This document shows, in pieces, positions 39,771 through 39,959 of a stretch of DNA of 39,959 nucleotides. The stretch comes from RYN-425 sp035542755 (GTDB taxonomy: Bacteria; Patescibacteriota; Saccharimonadia; Saccharimonadales; UBA10212), in assembly GCA_035542755.1 (NCBI GenBank), contig DATKKU010000009.1, positions 1 to 39,959 of the forward strand. Reading direction: 5' to 3'. The notes beneath the pieces were generated by a model that worked only from the letters and a program-made list of their open reading frames with translations, did not search any database and was not told where the DNA came from. The first letter of the stretch is position 1; each line of letters starts with the position of its first letter. Both the position numbers and the translations under genes were made by a program.

Positions 39771-39959
39771 ATGACAAAGATGGCAAGATCGTTAGGGCCA
39801 GTCTCTAGAACAAAAACTAAAAAACGTGGAAGGCCGACATACATTGACTTATTCAGTGGAGCTGGAGGGCTATCACTAGGCTTTGAACAAGCAGGTTTCA
39901 AGAACATATTTTCATTAGACAATGAGGCCTCTTTTAATAAGACCTACCGAAGGAACTTC
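39771..39959 (+). CDS. DNA (cytosine-5-)methyltransferase, 3'-truncated by window edge
   Basis: The first 63 residues only. After a basic N-terminus, TYIDLFSGAGGLSLGFEQAGFKNIFSLDN matches motif I (SAM-binding DLFSGAGG) and motif II of C5-cytosine methyltransferases. The enzyme would methylate cytosine at a specific site, alone or as part of a restriction-modification system whose other genes would lie beyond the window. TG, one base, TACAAT (39759-39764), then 6 bases to the ATG gives an extended -10 and a leaderless start. The coding region is more A-rich than its neighbours, consistent with acquisition by transfer. Confidence 0.9.
   Translation, partial: MTKMARSLGPVSRTKTKKRGRPTYIDLFSGAGGLSLGFEQAGFKNIFSLDNEASFNKTYRRNF

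Noticed and set aside
1..39959. Possible UGA recoding as in some CPR groups
   Set aside because: Genes such as those at 22040-22216 and 36669-37400 end sensibly at TGA, and well-conserved proteins such as DnaB, CysS, PurK and RecR read through without internal TGA, so the standard bacterial code fits.

Overview
The window looks like a chromosomal segment of a Candidate Phyla Radiation bacterium, most likely a Saccharibacterium (TM7) or close relative. This is inferred from gene content: small stand-alone membrane proteins, two AI-2E-type permeases, GT4 glycosyltransferases, LCP and PAP2 proteins of actinobacterial flavour, an OpgC-like acyltransferase, and a reduced metabolism. UGA acts as a stop throughout, so there is no sign of the SR1/Gracilibacteria code. 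All family calls come from motifs read by eye; no database search was possible.

Layout. 1-7339 (+): replication and repair block, namely dnaX (5' truncated), dnaB, a PMT-like membrane protein, ybaB, recR with a degenerate zinc finger, a DHH phosphoesterase and cysS. 7336-11660 (-): an AI-2E permease, two GT4 glycosyltransferases and an alpha/beta hydrolase, a likely glycolipid locus. 11.7-14.95 kb (+): a four-gene ubiquitin-like conjugation operon (membrane-anchored E2-like protein, JAMM peptidase, E1-like ThiF protein, beta-grasp modifier) with its own promoter, a long 5' leader hairpin and two large 3' hairpins. 15.0-17.9 kb (-): purK-purE-purM-like. 18-25.7 kb: a Cys-rich small protein, a beta-lactamase-fold protein, a CPBP protease, a membrane hydrolase, two tiny membrane proteins, tRNA-Gln(UUG), and further membrane proteins. 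25.7-27.2 kb: three small membrane proteins including a minimal K+ channel, with canonical promoters and terminators. 27.3-31 kb: an ANL ligase next to an OpgC-like acyltransferase, and a hydrolase. 31.2-32.7 kb: 6-phosphogluconolactonase and 6-phosphogluconate dehydrogenase. 32.7-36.6 kb: PAP2_3 protein, two-component system, LCP protein. 36.6-39.5 kb: four proteins I do not recognise. 39.77 kb to the end: start of a DNA cytosine-5 methyltransferase.

Two expression styles coexist. Many genes have a -10 box only 6-8 bases before the start codon and no Shine-Dalgarno sequence, as expected for leaderless mRNAs. The ubiquitin-like operon, the 36.67 kb gene and the 38.6 kb gene instead have -35/extended -10 promoters, strong Shine-Dalgarno sequences, C-ending codons and long near-perfect hairpins at their 3' ends. 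They are either recently acquired or selected for high expression.

The most interesting system is the ubiquitin-like operon at 11,912-14,852. E1/E2/JAMM/modifier sets are known in bacteria (including anti-phage Bil/Bub-type systems), but here the E2-like domain sits at the C-terminus of a multi-pass membrane protein with a coiled coil, its gene overlaps the JAMM gene by 101 bp, and the modifier ends in one naturally exposed glycine.
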